Shown here: positions 20,901 through 33,894 of the stretch, in pieces
Layout of the letters: each line of letters opens with the position of its first letter
Numbering within the stretch: position 1 is the stretch's first letter
Assembly (NCBI GenBank): GCA_037013685.1
Contig: CM072895.1
Span: forward strand, 9,832,463-9,896,462
Origin: Acridotheres tristis
Taxonomy: Eukaryota; Chordata; Aves; Passeriformes; Sturnidae
DNA length: 64,000 nucleotides
Reading direction: 5' to 3'
Position numbers and translations under genes: made by a program
Notes under the pieces: model-generated
Told to the model about the DNA's origin: nothing
Database searches by the model: none
What the model saw: the letters and a program-made list of their open reading frames with translations, nothing else

Positions 20901-23900
20901 AAGGACAATGCTGGGATAGAGGCTGAGCTGAGCTTTTAACCAGCCAGATTACACTTAGCAGGAGCATTTACCTCTGCCTCTAATCCTCCTGCCACAAAGA
21001 CTTGCTAACTCCTTCCCGGATTTAACTGGAAGGCTTCAAATCTTCCTGTAGAGGAGAGAGTTAAGCCCGAGCTGGTGCTGGAGGGCTGCAGAGGTCAGGG
21101 TCAGTGTTCCTCTTTCTCAGGCACATCAGGTTTAGGCCGGACATGGAAGTCCCAGGCTCAGTTTTTTTTCTGGCAACAGGCCCTGCAGTCAGGACAGGCA
21201 GGGGAAGGGAAGGTGCCAGGAGCCCTTCAGTCCTTGGGAGCTCAAAATCAGAGCCTATGCAGAGCAAAGATTTGGACATTCTTGAGCAAAAATCACTGCT
21301 GCTTCAACACAGAGCAGAGACAAAAGCTCTGGAGGAGCCCACCTGGTTGGAACAGTCAGTTGTTTTTAGCTGGATTTCTTGTAAGAACAGGAAGCATCCA
21401 TAGCCAGTGCTGGGTGGCTGGGGAAGGTTGGGATGGCTGCTGTAGGATATGGTCATGCTCCTGACACCCAGTGTCACCTGGCACATGACTGGTGTCCCCT
21501 GACTCCCCCATCCCACCCTGGAACAGCCACATTCGCCACTGCCTGCACAAGACCAGGCCCATAGATCCTCAGAGCCCAGGATACCTACGCTCACTGGTGG
21601 GTACCAGCTCTGGTTCATGCCAGCAGAATCCCTCCCATTATGGGCATTCCCTTGCAGGATGCTTTGCATCCATTCCAGGAAGAGGAGAGACAAAACTCCT
21701 GTCCCTTGGCCCTGCAGCACAGCCCTATGGCATCCCCAGCACAGTGACCCTGACACTGCCAGAATAGGGGATTTTGGTGTGAGGCTTTGAGGAAGGGGAC
21801 AGGGACATGGCACATGCTGATGTCACTGAGCTGGCTGGCACTGGGCAGCACATGGCACTGTGGGAGACCCATCAGCAAAGACGGTGTCACTGAGAGAGTG
21901 GCCAGGAGAAGGGCTGGAGCTCCATGGCTGGCTCCACACAGCCTGGCCCCAAAGGCTGCACACCCTCGGTCTCGCCCCACACCGCTGGCACTAAGCCTCG
22001 CGCGCCAGGGACACAGGCTGAGCTGGGAAAGACCGTGAGCTGAGACAGCAGAGCCAGGGATGAAAGCTGCCCTGACTTCTGGGAAGCCGGCAGTATCGGA
22101 AACTTCCCTCCCAGCACAGCTGCGTGGGAGGGGAAGACGAGTCCCCTCAGCCTGACCTTGCATGGTGTCCCGCCATCCGGCAGCACCTCTAGGGCTGCAG
22201 GGACACGCGAGCCTCCGTGGCGGCGCGGGCCGGCATGACACGATGGCAGCCATCCCACTGCCACCACCCCGCCAGCAGCTCCCTCACAAAGGCCGGAAGC
22301 TGGGCGCAGCCATGGGGCTTCCCGGCTCGGCCGTGGCCCCAAGTGCCCCAGGGATGAGCGGGCTGCCAGCCAGCAGCACCCAGCCCGGCCTCCGACTCCA
22401 TTTGTGGCGCCACTTACAAGGGGCTTTGCCACAGTCAGGAATTCCCTGCCTTTCCTCCAGCTGCCCCGGTGCCCGGCAGTGGAATCGTATGGGGGGCTCT
22501 ATTTACAGCATCACCCCTTCCTTACGCCGGGTACAGAAAGCACCTGGCAAGTGAAAATCCACCTCATGTGCTCCCAGGCGAGGCTCTGGGGCCTGCAGCA
22601 GGCAGAGGGTGCGGGGCTGAGGGTGCTGTGCTGGGGCAGGGCTGCAGAGCCCCCCCGCTCCCCTCCTCCAGCCCGCTGGGCAAGGGGCCAGCTTGGCTTC
22701 CGCAGCCCTTTCTGCAGGCAGGGCTGGTCTGTTCCCCACGAGCTATGGACGGCCTGGCTGCCCTTACAGTAAATCTGAGCGAGTTGTTTTGGGCAGGGCA
22801 TTGGCAGCCCCGCAGGCAGCAAACCGGCCGTGTCCTACTGGCACCGTCGTCTGCCGCAGGCGTCTCCTGTTTCCAGTGCACCCCTTGGCTTTCCCAGCAC
22901 TGACCCGCTGCGTGTCACACCCTGGCATCAGCTGCTGTCCCCGGGTTCCCCCACCTTCCTGGTAACAGGCAGTGTCTAGGGGAGGGGAGAAGATCTGCCA
23001 TCACTCCCCTGCTTTGGCTCCAGGTGCACAGGAAGGATTCTGGGGCATGCAGTGATGCCAGCACAGTCCCACAAACTGCTGCTCAACCACCCCTTGCTCC
23101 TGCTTTCTCCCATCACTGGCCCCTGGCCATCAGTTCCAATCTCCAGCTGAGGGACTGGGGGATTTTTCTGCTTGCTTGGGACAGTGTGAAGCCTTTGTCC
23201 CTGTGGTGGCCAGCAGATGAACCTGAAGCACCACTGAAGCATTTTCTTTAGGGCTTAAGTGGGATTTATGGAAGATGCCTGCTCCAGCCCTCTTCACGGA
23301 TGGGTAACTTCAAGCATTGGGAAAAGGCAAGATTTGGCTTAACCAGCAGAGTTTCCCTGAGCCCTCAGGATCATATGTTGCATTTCCTTATCCACAAGTA
23401 TTTTCTCACTACCCACCTTTTAAGTAAAAATCACTGAGGGGTGCATGTCACCCGAGACTGTGAGGCTTGGGGCTGCAAGGACTGTCCCACACTTTGCTTC
23501 ACATCTGTACCCCAAGTCCAGAGGAAGGTGAAGTACACACTAGCAAAACTGAATGACCAAGAAGCAGAAAACAAGCAAGGCACTAAGTCACCTAAGGACA
23601 AGGGTAGGCTAAACCCTGCCACCCCTGACCCACCAGCCTGGGGACATTGCCCCAGAGCAGCTTTGCCAGCTCCATGGTGCCTTCTGCATTTGGCCCAACC
23701 TTTGCCAGCATGGGAAAGGATGCACAGTAGACACAGGCAAGGGATTTTTCCAGGGTGGAAGCTTGCTCCTGGTCTGGTTTTTCAGAAGCAGACTGCAAGC
23801 TTGTGAATCGGAGGTATTTGTCAAGTTGGTTCCTGCAGTGGAAATGATCAAATAATTGTTCATACACCCGTCTGGCCCAATGGCTCATGCTCACAGAGCA

Positions 23901-26900
23901 GAAACTGGCTGTCAGGCTGCAGGACTGTGGTTCCCCCGTGATGCTGTGGCATGTTTGTGAGAGAAGATGCTGAGGCTGCAGGTGCCTTTCCAAGGCAGAG
24001 CTGTGCCACGCTCCAGGCACGCTGCCAGCCGTCGCTTGGCCGGATCCGTGCCGCCTTTCTCTGGGAGAGTCTCGGGGAGGGCTGTACTTCACAGCGGGCT
24101 TTTCCTGTTCCACTTGCCCAACAGAGTGCTTCCAGCATCTTCTCTACCCCTTGTCCTCTCCTTCCTCCTCTCACCAGTTTGCAGTTCTGACAATCTGTCC
24201 TTGGCTCTCCCCACTTCCCTGTGCTCAAGCAGGCATCCAGAACAAGCCTGCTGCTCTGAGTGAGGATGGAGGACATGCATTCCTGTGGAAAGTCAGGCTC
24301 TCTCAGCAGCAGCCTCTTCCAGCCCCTAAAGTGACAGTGACCTGAACATTTCTATTCACACCAACTATTTTTCAGGCATTTTTAACCTCCTCTTATGTAT
24401 TTTTCTTTTTCCTTTGGGGTTGAAATTATTCTGGCTTTGTGCAAAAACCAACTCTGAAGTGCTTGGGGAGTGGAAACCTCCCATTATACTTTTGAAAAAT
24501 AATATTAATCTTCCCTCTCCTTTTATGAAGAGTTCTCTCCCCAATGGCTTAGGACTGGAGGTAAGCATTTGATGTGGAAATAGCCCTTGCTGGAAGAGCC
24601 CTTTGATGTTTGATTTTCACACAGCCAACTCCTAACCAACCATGGGGGGCACAGGGTGCTGGCAGGATTGGGCTCCAAAGGGTGCCCAGGAAGGACACAG
24701 AACAAAGGGGAGGTGCTGCCAGACCCTTATCCTGCCTGACTTGTTTCCCTGAGCAACAGGCAGGTGTTTTCAGGCTTCAAAGACAATAAAACTAGGGGGA
24801 TTTCCATTCGTCAAAACTGCCCTTGGCCTGATTCAGCTCCAGGACCTAAGTCCAGCCTGCACTGAGCCAGAGTGATCCTTTGCCCAGGGCAAGAAAGACC
24901 TGGCATCTCCCATCAGCCAAAGAGGCCAGAGGGGAGTGCAAGGAGCAGGATTTGGCCTCAGCTGCAGAAATGCAATGGCAAAGGGAAGGAGGGGACACAC
25001 TGTCTGATACAATCAGCTGCTGGGCTCCCCAAAATGCCTGTGCTGAAACACACCCACTGCAGAGAGATGGGGCCAGGAGGCCATACCATGAGGATGAGGT
25101 GCCTGAGCTTGGTGTGTGGGGAGCTGGACCTGGGCAGCATCCCCAAGCAACAGCATCCCTACCCTTGCTGCAGGGACGCAGGGGACAGTGAAGTGGATTC
25201 CCACTTTGGGACTGAGATATTGTCATGAGGTGCCTGACATAGATCCTAGCTCCTTATTTAGTGGGTTTAGTATTCACCGACTTCTCCTGTAGTGCAGCAG
25301 CAAGTTTTTCTCTCCTTCCCCTCCCTCTCCCTCTGCTACTGTTTTCACTCATTTAATTCCTCAAAGCACTTCTAACAGGCCGTTCATCTGGGAGGCATCG
25401 CCCAAAACAAAGCTCTATTGTGTACACTTGGTCAAAGCAAGATAAGAGGTTCCTAGCGACAGGGAGTAAAGGTGCTTCTTCAGGTGCTGGCAGCTCTCAC
25501 AGAGCGCAGTGTTTGGGATGTGTCAGCCCACCGGCCGGGATTTGCATAGTTAGGAAATCCCTCTTCACTTTCTGGCACTCTGCAAACTCTTGTATTAAAC
25601 CTTAGTTTTGGCCTGGTAATCAGCATCACATGATTTACTTTGTTTCTCCCCTTTTTCTGTTCGGAGAAATTATGCATTTTATGCTTTGTCAGCAGAAGGC
25701 AGGGCAGAGCTCACCCTTTAGAGCATCCCACTCCTGGGAGCTCCAGCAGCTGACGGCTGTGTCTGCTCTCCACAAAGAGCTCCTGTCCAGCACATTCATG
25801 GCACCAGAAAACAAAAGGTTTTACACTGAGTTCTCTACTAACCTATGTGTTGTGAGAGAGACTTGGCTGCCTTTTTACCCAAAAGCTTTGTCCTTAGCAA
25901 AATTTGAAGATGTTGCAAGTTTTGTCTGATCTTTGAGGAACAGATGAACTGCTGGACATCTGGAAATCCTGGACACAAGCACCATGCCGGCACAGCTCAG
26001 CCCTAAGGCACATGCTGAGCAAGACCAGTGATCCCAGGACACAGCCGAACATGTGCTGCACAGTCCCTCTGTGCATGGGCTGTAAAGCTTGTGCTTTCCA
26101 AAAACTGGATTTGTTGCATATTCTGAGGACATCTGTGCAGCATAGGCACTGGTGGGCTCAGGATTCCAGCTAATAGCCCAAAGATTTACCTGGTGTGCTG
26201 GGAGGTGAACTTCATGCTGCAGTGGCAGATCTGCCAGCCTGTGACCACCACATGCTATGACAGCGTAGTCAGGACTTAGTGAACGTGGGAAATGTTGGGG
26301 TTTGATGGATAAAGTCTTGTCTAGTGGCACAAAGCAGTGTGCTGGTTTGCAGGTATAAGTGAGGCGTTTTCCTGCATGTTTCTAGAGGTTACCTAGGATT
26401 CCGCAAGGCACAGAGTGAGTTCTCAGTGCCCCTAAGTCCCACCTGTCCTCCAGGAAAATAATACTCTTCTCTTGGGAATACAGAATTATTCAACAAAATT
26501 GTTTGGAAATCTTCAGTGGGGAAAGAACCTTTATGCAAAGGACAGACGAAAAAGGTCTTAATGAACCTGACCTGCAAGTTGCCTTTGCTCAAACCATCCC
26601 TGCCCATCACCTTGGCTGGACAAGGAAGGCATTGCATTTACATGCTGGATTTCAAATGCTCACCCTACACCGCGCTGTTTGTTTTATTTCTCCACTCAGC
26701 ATTCAGAGGCTCTTCTTCTTATGCTTATTTACTGTAAAGCAGAGAAAGCCAGGGAAAATGATCTCCAAAGCAAATAGAGCCATGTTTCCATTTGGGAAAA
26801 CTTAGTGGGAAAGCGTGTGTAGCTAAGCAACAATGCATGATGGTAAATGGGTCATTTTCCAAGGCATGAATTGCATGTGGATAACTGCAAGGAAAACAAC

Positions 26901-28199
26901 CCTGGCCAACACGCTGCCTATACTTGAGTTCTTGGCCTAAGTGATTAATAAGAAATGAGAGGACTTTCCAATACCCCCAAGAGCTCTCTGGGTTGTTACG
27001 GGGATTTTTCTCCTGCTTCTGATCTCCACCCAAAATCTACAGTGGGAAGTCTCCATTCCTGCAGCTGGGCAGAGCTCCAAGTATGGATGTGCTGCAGTGA
27101 GGTTCCCTGGACACAAAGACATTGATTGGTCAGTTCCATCAAATCCCAGGGAAAGGGATGGGGGCAAAGGAGTTGCATGGCAGGACTGAGGACTCAGCCA
27201 TGAGAAACTTCCTTTTGTTTTAGGCCAGAGGGAAGCCAGCATTCCCTGGTGCATTAGGACACAAGTTTGATCTCAGCCTCCTCCAGCATTGCCCAGGGGT
27301 GGCTTTGCTCACTTTCCCTCCCTGAGAAACCAGATGATCTCCACTGCAAGGAAAGGGGAGAGGTTCTTACATGTTGAGGACTTATGAGGGTACTGCTACC
27401 AGGATGATACTGGCAGAGGGATGGTAAAATTGTTTGGGAGGCCAGGAATGGGAGAGTTTGCTGGAAGAAAAATAGGTGATGCCACAGTGAGTTGGGGGCA
27501 TAATGTCCACGTCACGTAGCTGCTGCATCAGGTGGGACCATGATTCATTTAGCCAAAGGTGAAGTGTTAGGAAGCTCTTCAGCTTTGCATCCTAGGGTAG
27601 GGAAACAATTGTGCTGAGGGGTTTTGTTTCATAATAATAACAAATCTACAGAGTTCAAGCTTTGCTTTTGTGGAAGTGAAAAGTCCTTTGGGCTTTTCAG
27701 AATTCCTCTTACTAGGAATGGTGCCACCTTCAAACCGTGAAGGTCACCAAGTGGCATGTCAGCAGAGCAGTGCTGAGACCTTGCTTTTCCTAGAGGTGCT
27801 GTTGACTTCCTCTTCCTGCTGCTTGCATCACTGGCTGGGTTCACAACATATACTGCCATGTTTATTAAAAAGAGTTACTGCAGGAAGGTATTGGGATTAT
27901 TTCTTTCCTCTGTGAATAAAGTTCTACAGTACCTCTTAAAATTAGACCTGAGGAATTTACAGAGTGGTTATTGTACATTCCTTGGGGGGGGGGGTGGTGG
28001 AATCTAAGCAAGTGGTTGCAGTGCATTAAAGCAATGAATAGAGGAAGTGAAAAATATTTTAAATTCCTTTACAGTGTTACATTTTAAAAGTGTCCTGGTT
28101 TAGAACATTAGAATCAGGGAAGGAGCTTCTCTCTCTCTCTCTCTCTTTTCTCCCCCTTTAATTTCTCTGAACTTGTTACAAGTCTCCTTCCATTTTGCT
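17931..28199 (+). other. Intronic DNA of the long form, no gene seen; GC to AT transition
   Basis: No coding exon was supported. The longest open frame of the window (18709-19704 plus, 331 codons) lies here but has no recognisable domain and a Trp/Gly/Ser/Cys-rich composition typical of noncoding GC-rich frames. A weak CpG-richer patch spans about 21960-22420. From about 24-26 kb the base composition shifts from GC-rich to more balanced or AT-rich. An 11-base G run lies at 27984-27994. Confidence 0.4.
28129..28146. repeat. (CT)9 microsatellite
   Basis: Nine uninterrupted CT units followed by a pyrimidine-rich tail to about 28160. Confidence 0.9.
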
Positions 28200-28480
28200 C
28201 ACCATTTCCAAGCAACTAAATAGAGAGAGGCCTGGAACGATGACAGAGATGCGAAGTGCACAAAGGGACCAGAGTGTGGTCCGATAATTCTGTAATTGGA
28301 GCTGCTCGAGGCAAAATTTTTTTCAAGCTTGTGTAAATGGGGATCGCTGAAACCCTTAACAATCGGTCTGTCAGGCTGCTTCTTTAATGGATTGCTCTGT
28401 TTAACTCTCTCTGTTTGTCACTGGCAAGATGACAAGAGAAATTAGTGTACTGGAAAATATAGGGTAGCTGGCGGTTCCGC
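28200..28480. promoter_or_regulatory. Candidate conserved non-coding element
   Basis: Balanced composition with many ordered motif-like words: ATAATTCTGTAATTGGAGC, CTCGAGGCAAAA, AACCCTTAACAATCGG (SOX-like), CTTTAATGGATTGC and AGAAATTAGTG. No open frame with coding character. It looks like the type of unique sequence that is often deeply conserved near developmental promoters. This is judgement only. Confidence 0.3.
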
Positions 28481-31400
28481 AGCCCTGTTCCACAGCCCCG
28501 CAGACCCCGGGGTGCTGCAGCGCTAAAGCCCGGCTCACCGGCTGCTCTCTCCCTCTGTGGAGGAGGAGGAGGAGGGGACTTACAACCTCCTGCCCTTCCT
28601 AGGGGTAGGAAGACCTGCAAAAATATCCCGTGGCTCCGGGACTGACCTAGTGAAGTGCATGTGGAGAAAAGCAGTGCCCCTATGGCTGGCTGCACGCCAG
28701 GACTGGGGTGGGGACAGCACCCAAGTGTCCTCCCAAGTCGCAAACCTTTCATCAGCTGCTTTATCGTCGGCTTTTACAACACGCATACTCTTTTTGAAAG
28801 CGCTGCGGGTTAATATCAATTTTCTTGGAGCAGTAACCATTAGAGAAGATGCTTCCAGCGTGTGTGTGAGTGTGCGTGAGCACATGCGAGTGCGTGCAAG
28901 GGTGCACCGCTTTGGAGATGCTCCGACACCTCCATTGTTTGCAGCCAGACCCTGAAACTTGGCAGCAACGATGCCTCGAGGCTAGAGATGTACCTTTCAC
29001 TTTTCCCATGAAATTCCATTCTGGTTTGGCTGAGTTATAAAAAAAAAGTTTGAAAATCACCATTTCCCTTCTGCTGCCTGCATTCCTCAGGAAAACTTTG
29101 GCAGCCTGTCAAAACAATAACTGAACGTGAACTTTCTAAAGAGCTAGCCCGCTGCTGTCTGCCAAAGCAGCAATTCAGCACAGCTCAGTGCAGCGTGTCC
29201 TTTCCCTCACCCCCCCGTGCCCACCCCCTCGTCCAGCCCTGGGCACCCTCCAGGTGCAGATGTGTCCACCCCAGACACCCGTGTGCAGAACACGGGGTTC
29301 ATATCCACTGTCCAGCTGCAAAAGCCACACACACCTCTCCCTTTGCAGGAGAGCAGCTTTCTGCTTCCATCCCCGACCGTTACTCCTGCAATTTTTTGGG
29401 CAGAAGCCTCTGGACCAGTGAGGAAAGGCCAGTCCAAGCCTTGCTGAGAATACCTTAGGTCCAGCTGCAAAAACCTACATTGTAGACATTTATTTAAAAG
29501 AACTTTTTCTTTATTTTTTTTTTAATGTTATTTCCTATGTTAAAAGAATGTTGTTTACAATGCAAAGCCAAGTGCTTTTAAGTTAGGAAATGCCTAATGT
29601 ATGATTCCTCTCAAGCTCAGCTCTGTGTGCATGCCTTGTGTTCCAACCTTTATGGACATGAGCCCTTATTTCAAACTCTTTCCTTACCCAGTGGACAGGG
29701 GAGGGAAAAGGGCACAAGCTGCTCTCACTGCTGTAAATAAGACACTTCCTAACACTGAAGTGTTTCATTTGAATGTTTTTTGCAGACCACATATTATTCT
29801 TTAATACAGGTTTTTAATGCAATGTATAATTTTCAAACCAAAGCACCCGACTTCAGCACACTTGCCAGAGTTTTTCCTCACCACAGAAATGTGGCCACAT
29901 CTGGGGTGGAGTGAGGCAACTGTTTTGCAGCCTGTTAGAACATAAAACGACTATAAAGCAGAGAGAGGAAGCACAGTCCTTGTTAAAAACACCCATTACA
30001 TTTCACATGAAGGTTCTGGAGGATGCAGGGAAGCAAACTGCTGCTGCTTCACCCCTGCAGGGATTAGTACTCTTAATCTTGTGGCAAATGCTTTGTGGTC
30101 TCTGTGGTACTTTTGGGGCTCAGACTGTACAACTGAAGGAGAAGATGGTGCTTGCACTGTCCCCGTGGTTCAGGAAGGAAGGATGAACCTCTGCCATTCT
30201 CAACATCTCTTCTCCTGCCAGCAAGCCCCAGGGTTGGTTTGCGGTGTACTGAGCCACACTGAGACCCCAGCAGCAGCATCTAAGACAAAGCAGACAAACT
30301 CTCCTGCCTTCCCTCGTCTCCTCATCATCAGGAGCTGAGAAACAGGCAGGAAGAATCCGTTAACTAAACCAAACTGCTGTAACTGGTTGTTCTTGTGCTG
30401 TTCCTTGCAAGGTGTGGCTGCTCCTGTGGGAAGCTGGCCACCAGTCACAGCACATTCTCCAAAAATCCGGTGTCTGTGCAGCAAAAGGCCAGTAAAGTAA
30501 TTTAATGTAGCATCTACTGATGGCCAGGGAGTTGTCCTTGCTGATGTGAATGCAGTTCTACCTTCTCCAAGCTCCCCTCCAGCAGGTCCTGAACTTGTGC
30601 TAACAGTGCAGCTAATATTTGGATCTCAGGAGTGGCCAGGAGTCTCCAGCCTGCCCCAAAAGTCTCCTATCATTTTCGTGCATTTGGCTGGCAGCACTGT
30701 GGATTCAGCCCCCCCTCCCTCTTCCAGCCCTCCAACTATAAAAGCCTGTTGTGGCCTACATTCAGCTGTCGGATATCACATTATCATGGCTCGGCAAAGA
30801 GAAAACCAAGCAGTTTGGCACAAATGGCTTTTCTGTGTTCAGTCTGTTCCAGTGCAGGTCTGTTCAGCTCCTCCTGAAGCACATGGAAGCGCTCAAAACT
30901 TCAATATTTAATCTTGTCTTGAAATGCAAATTGTCAGATCCAGGGAAAGGAAAGTGAGCAAATGCACAGCCGTCGACATGGGATGTGGGGAAGGCAGCAA
31001 GCACTGGGCTCACTTCTTGTCTTTCAGCCGTAGCGTGGGGCACCAGCTCCCCTCCTCCAGCACTCTAACCCCTGTTCAGGCACTGCCAAATCACCATTAT
31101 TTTGTTTCAGTATCTGAATGTGGCTTTTCCTGTCTTGGGGTGATGTATTGGGTTTGCATGGCCAGGTTTTGGCAGCGAGGGCACTCCTAGATCTTGAGCA
31201 TCCCCGAACCTTCAGCATGCTCCTGGCTTTGTCTCTGCTCTCCAATACACAGACCTTGTGCCTGTGGAGGAGAGGCACAGGCAGAGGGGGTTTAGCAGTG
31301 TGTAAGGCAGCACATGTGCCTCCCTCTCCCCCCTGGGCACACACATGCATACCATGCTTATCCCTGGTGCAAGGCAGGCAGTGTGGTAGGAAAGGGAGCA

Positions 31401-31489
31401 CCCCATACGTGTGTTTTGGGAGCCAAGCAATCTTGGGTAAATTATAAGCACAGTTTTGAGAAATAAAAACACATTAATATTCTGTTCTC
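28481..31489 (+). other. Non-coding DNA with imperfect GT repeat
   Basis: Contains a moderately GC-rich patch (28480-28720), an imperfect GT/GC-rich alternating stretch (about 28858-28912) and T-rich tracts near 29500-29530. No gene recognised on either strand. Confidence 0.4.
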
Positions 31490-31760
31490 TCAAGGCATTA
31501 TCCTACTGTTTACCATTACACACAATCCTCTGCCTTAAATTGCATCTTTGATTAAAGCAGCAATGAGAGAAACCAGTGCTAATAACAAAATGTATTCTGC
31601 TTTAAATCACTAAAGTGAAAACATCAATAAGCTGTAACCATCAGTGCCGCCATGAAAATGAAGGCAACCACCATGGGAACCAGCAAGGATGAAATCCACT
31701 TTGCCAGCATAAAAGCCAAGTAATTAGGTCTTATGTGGGTGGAACTTATAATGAGGTGCA
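31490..31760. promoter_or_regulatory. AT-rich candidate enhancer upstream of the p55-gamma promoter
   Basis: About 270 bp lying 2-3 kb upstream of the presumed promoter. It holds GCATCTTTGATTAAAGCAGC (TCF/LEF-type CTTTGAT), TAAATCACTAAAGTG, AACCATCAGTGCC and AAGTAATTAGG, plus repeated GCCATG/CCATGG words. No open frame is convincing. Position and motif density suggest an enhancer; unproven. Confidence 0.28.
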
Positions 31761-32609
31761 GGAAGGGGGAAAATGAATTTCAACCTGAGTCTGCCTCCTC
31801 CCCCCTCTCTGCCAGAGCTGCTAATCTAAGTTTGGGGGCTGCCATAGGGACCACGGCCCCAGTTTTTAGCTCTGCAGGGCCTGCAAAGCAGCATCCACTC
31901 CTGCACCTCCACCTATGACCAATCCTTGTGGGATGCCACACACCCTGCCAGTGGGCAGCTGATTGCTTGGGCCCAAAGCAGCAAGTTAAATTTCACTGGA
32001 GGAGCCAGCTGTGCTTCCGAGGAGGGCATTTCCCTTTGAACAATCTGGAGCTGGTACATGATACCAGCTCAATAATTTAATTTAAAAGTTAGAAAAAGGA
32101 CTCATATCTGGTTATCGTGGATTACTCAGAGTTTGCAGATGGGTTTATAAAATTAATTTATATACAGTGAGTGACTTGAATCAAAGCCCTGTGCTCTTCT
32201 GCAGCTGTCCATCCCTCAAGGACCTCTGTTCCTGGAGCAGGCTGCTCTAAGTTGCTTGCTGTGGAAGTTGTGATACCTCAGCAAACTTCAGATCTTCCCT
32301 CATACTCTTCCATCGGGTACAGCCTTTCAGTTATTCAGTGTTGCAGTCACCCTAAGGTTCAGCCAAGCCAGGAGGGTGTTTTCAGGAGCTGCTGCCTAGT
32401 GCCAGAGCAGGACAAATTATTCGTCACTAGCTCTTCTATGCTTTGAAGTGCAAATAAAGCAGACAACTTCAGTGCTGGGTTTTCCAACATTCCCTGACAT
32501 TTCCACAGCAGAGCAAGGTGTTGTCCATCCTTGTGCCTCTGACACTGGTTGCGAGTCGCAGGAAAGGACTTTTCCTTAATTTCTCAGCAGCAGCCTTTCT
32601 CTAAGGATG
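31761..32609 (+). other. Sequence upstream of the CpG island, nothing firm
   Basis: An AT-rich block at 32065-32185 (TAATTTAATTTAAAAG, AAATTAATTTATATAC) precedes a gradual rise in GC. No exon supported. Confidence 0.4.
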
Positions 32610-33348
32610 TTTTGCCGTGCCAAAACGGAGGCTGAGTGCAGAGCTGGCTGCACTTCTGCCTCCCGCCGGTGCCTGCGGGCTGCGGCTGCCCACCGGGATG
32701 TGACTGCCAGGCAGGCTGAGGTTCCATTTCGGGTGTGTTTGCAGCTCAGACTTATCCCAAACCCGGTGAGAGGCAGACATCCAGTTTGGTGCCTTTTCCT
32801 GTGGTTTGGGGCTTTTTTCTCTCCCTCCCCCCGCTGGTTATGTCACTAGAAAGCGCGTCAGGTTTTTCTCCAGGGTCACACTCGTTAGTGCCCTCTGAGA
32901 TGGGCAGGTTATTACGTGGATTACGTGGCTCACACAGCAGGCAGCTGCCAGGGCCCTGCAGAGGAGGGAGGAGAGCCGCCCGTGTTTGTAGCCAGTGCAG
33001 CGGCTGAGGGGTCAGCCACGACAGGCTCCCGCCGGGGATGCAGCCAGCGGCTCTATCTACACAGGGTCCCCTGTGCCCGGCTCTCCCGCAGGCCCCATCC
33101 CCACACGGCGGCCGGCCCGGGCTGGAGGGTGCCAGGTAGCCCCGGCGCTGCGGCGCACCGGCTCGGGGCGGGGGCAGCCCCGCCGGCGGTGCGGGCAGCA
33201 GGAGTCTCCCCAGGGCCAGCACTGGGGCCGGCAGTACCGGGGAGCTGCCTGGCCGGGATGCGGGGCCGGGTCACCCCGCGCCCCCCGAGTCCCGCTCTCG
33301 CCTCAGCGCTCGCCTTCCTTTGTCCCGCTTAGTAACCGGCTCTCGCGG

Positions 33349-33418
33349 CCAATCGCCATCGAGCCGGCCGGCCACGCTGCGCGCTGATTGGCTGAGCCGT
33401 CCTCAGCCCTCTGCCAAT
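33349..33418. promoter_or_regulatory. PIK3R3: Cluster of three CCAAT (NF-Y-type) boxes
   Basis: CCAAT at 33349-33353, ATTGG (reverse CCAAT, in CTGATTGGCTGAG) at 33387-33391 and CCAAT at 33414-33418 fall within 70 bp inside the CpG island. NF-Y boxes normally sit 60-100 bp upstream of a start site. This suggests one initiation region near 33.45-33.55 kb, with a further one possible near the GC boxes at 33.8 kb. Confidence 0.5.
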
Positions 33419-33894
33419 CCCGGCGCTCTCTGCTCCCTCAGACAAAGGCAGCAGCTCTGGCAACTGCGCTCCGCTCCCCCCGCCCCCCGCGCGTGCTCCG
33501 CGGCAGCGGCCCCTTGGCGGCCGGCCAGCCCGGGGACCTACCACCTCCACTGCGCGCCTCAGCACGGGGGGGCACTACGAAAAGGCGTCGAGAAAAGTGG
33601 CGAAAGCGAGCCGGGTAAAAATTAGAAAACCGAGGAATCAGACTTTTATTCTATGCTAAAATTTCTGTGCGGGTCTGTCTCGCCAGCGCGAAGAGGGACG
33701 TTTCCCCTTCATGTCCTTTTTTTTTTCCCACCCCTCTCTCCGCCTCGTGGAAGTGCCCACTCACACACACCCCCGTTCACCTCCAAGGGGTTAAAAAGCC
33801 GGCGAGAAGCCCCGCCCCCTAGCGCCGGGGGGGCGTGGCCCAGTCCCCGGCAAGAGGCGGGTGGCGGCGGCCGGGCCCCTCAGAGCCGCTTAAA

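Noticed and set aside
21615..22432. Overlapping minus-strand frames of 212 and 181 codons
   Set aside because: They run through the locally CpG-richer patch where stops are rare. No recognisable protein, and the two frames contradict each other.
26338..28120. GTGCTGGTTTG (26338) and GTCCTGGTTTAG (28092), resembling the first bases of common avian ERV LTRs
   Set aside because: The similarity stops after about ten bases; no LTR body, TATA region, 3' CA end or target duplication follows.
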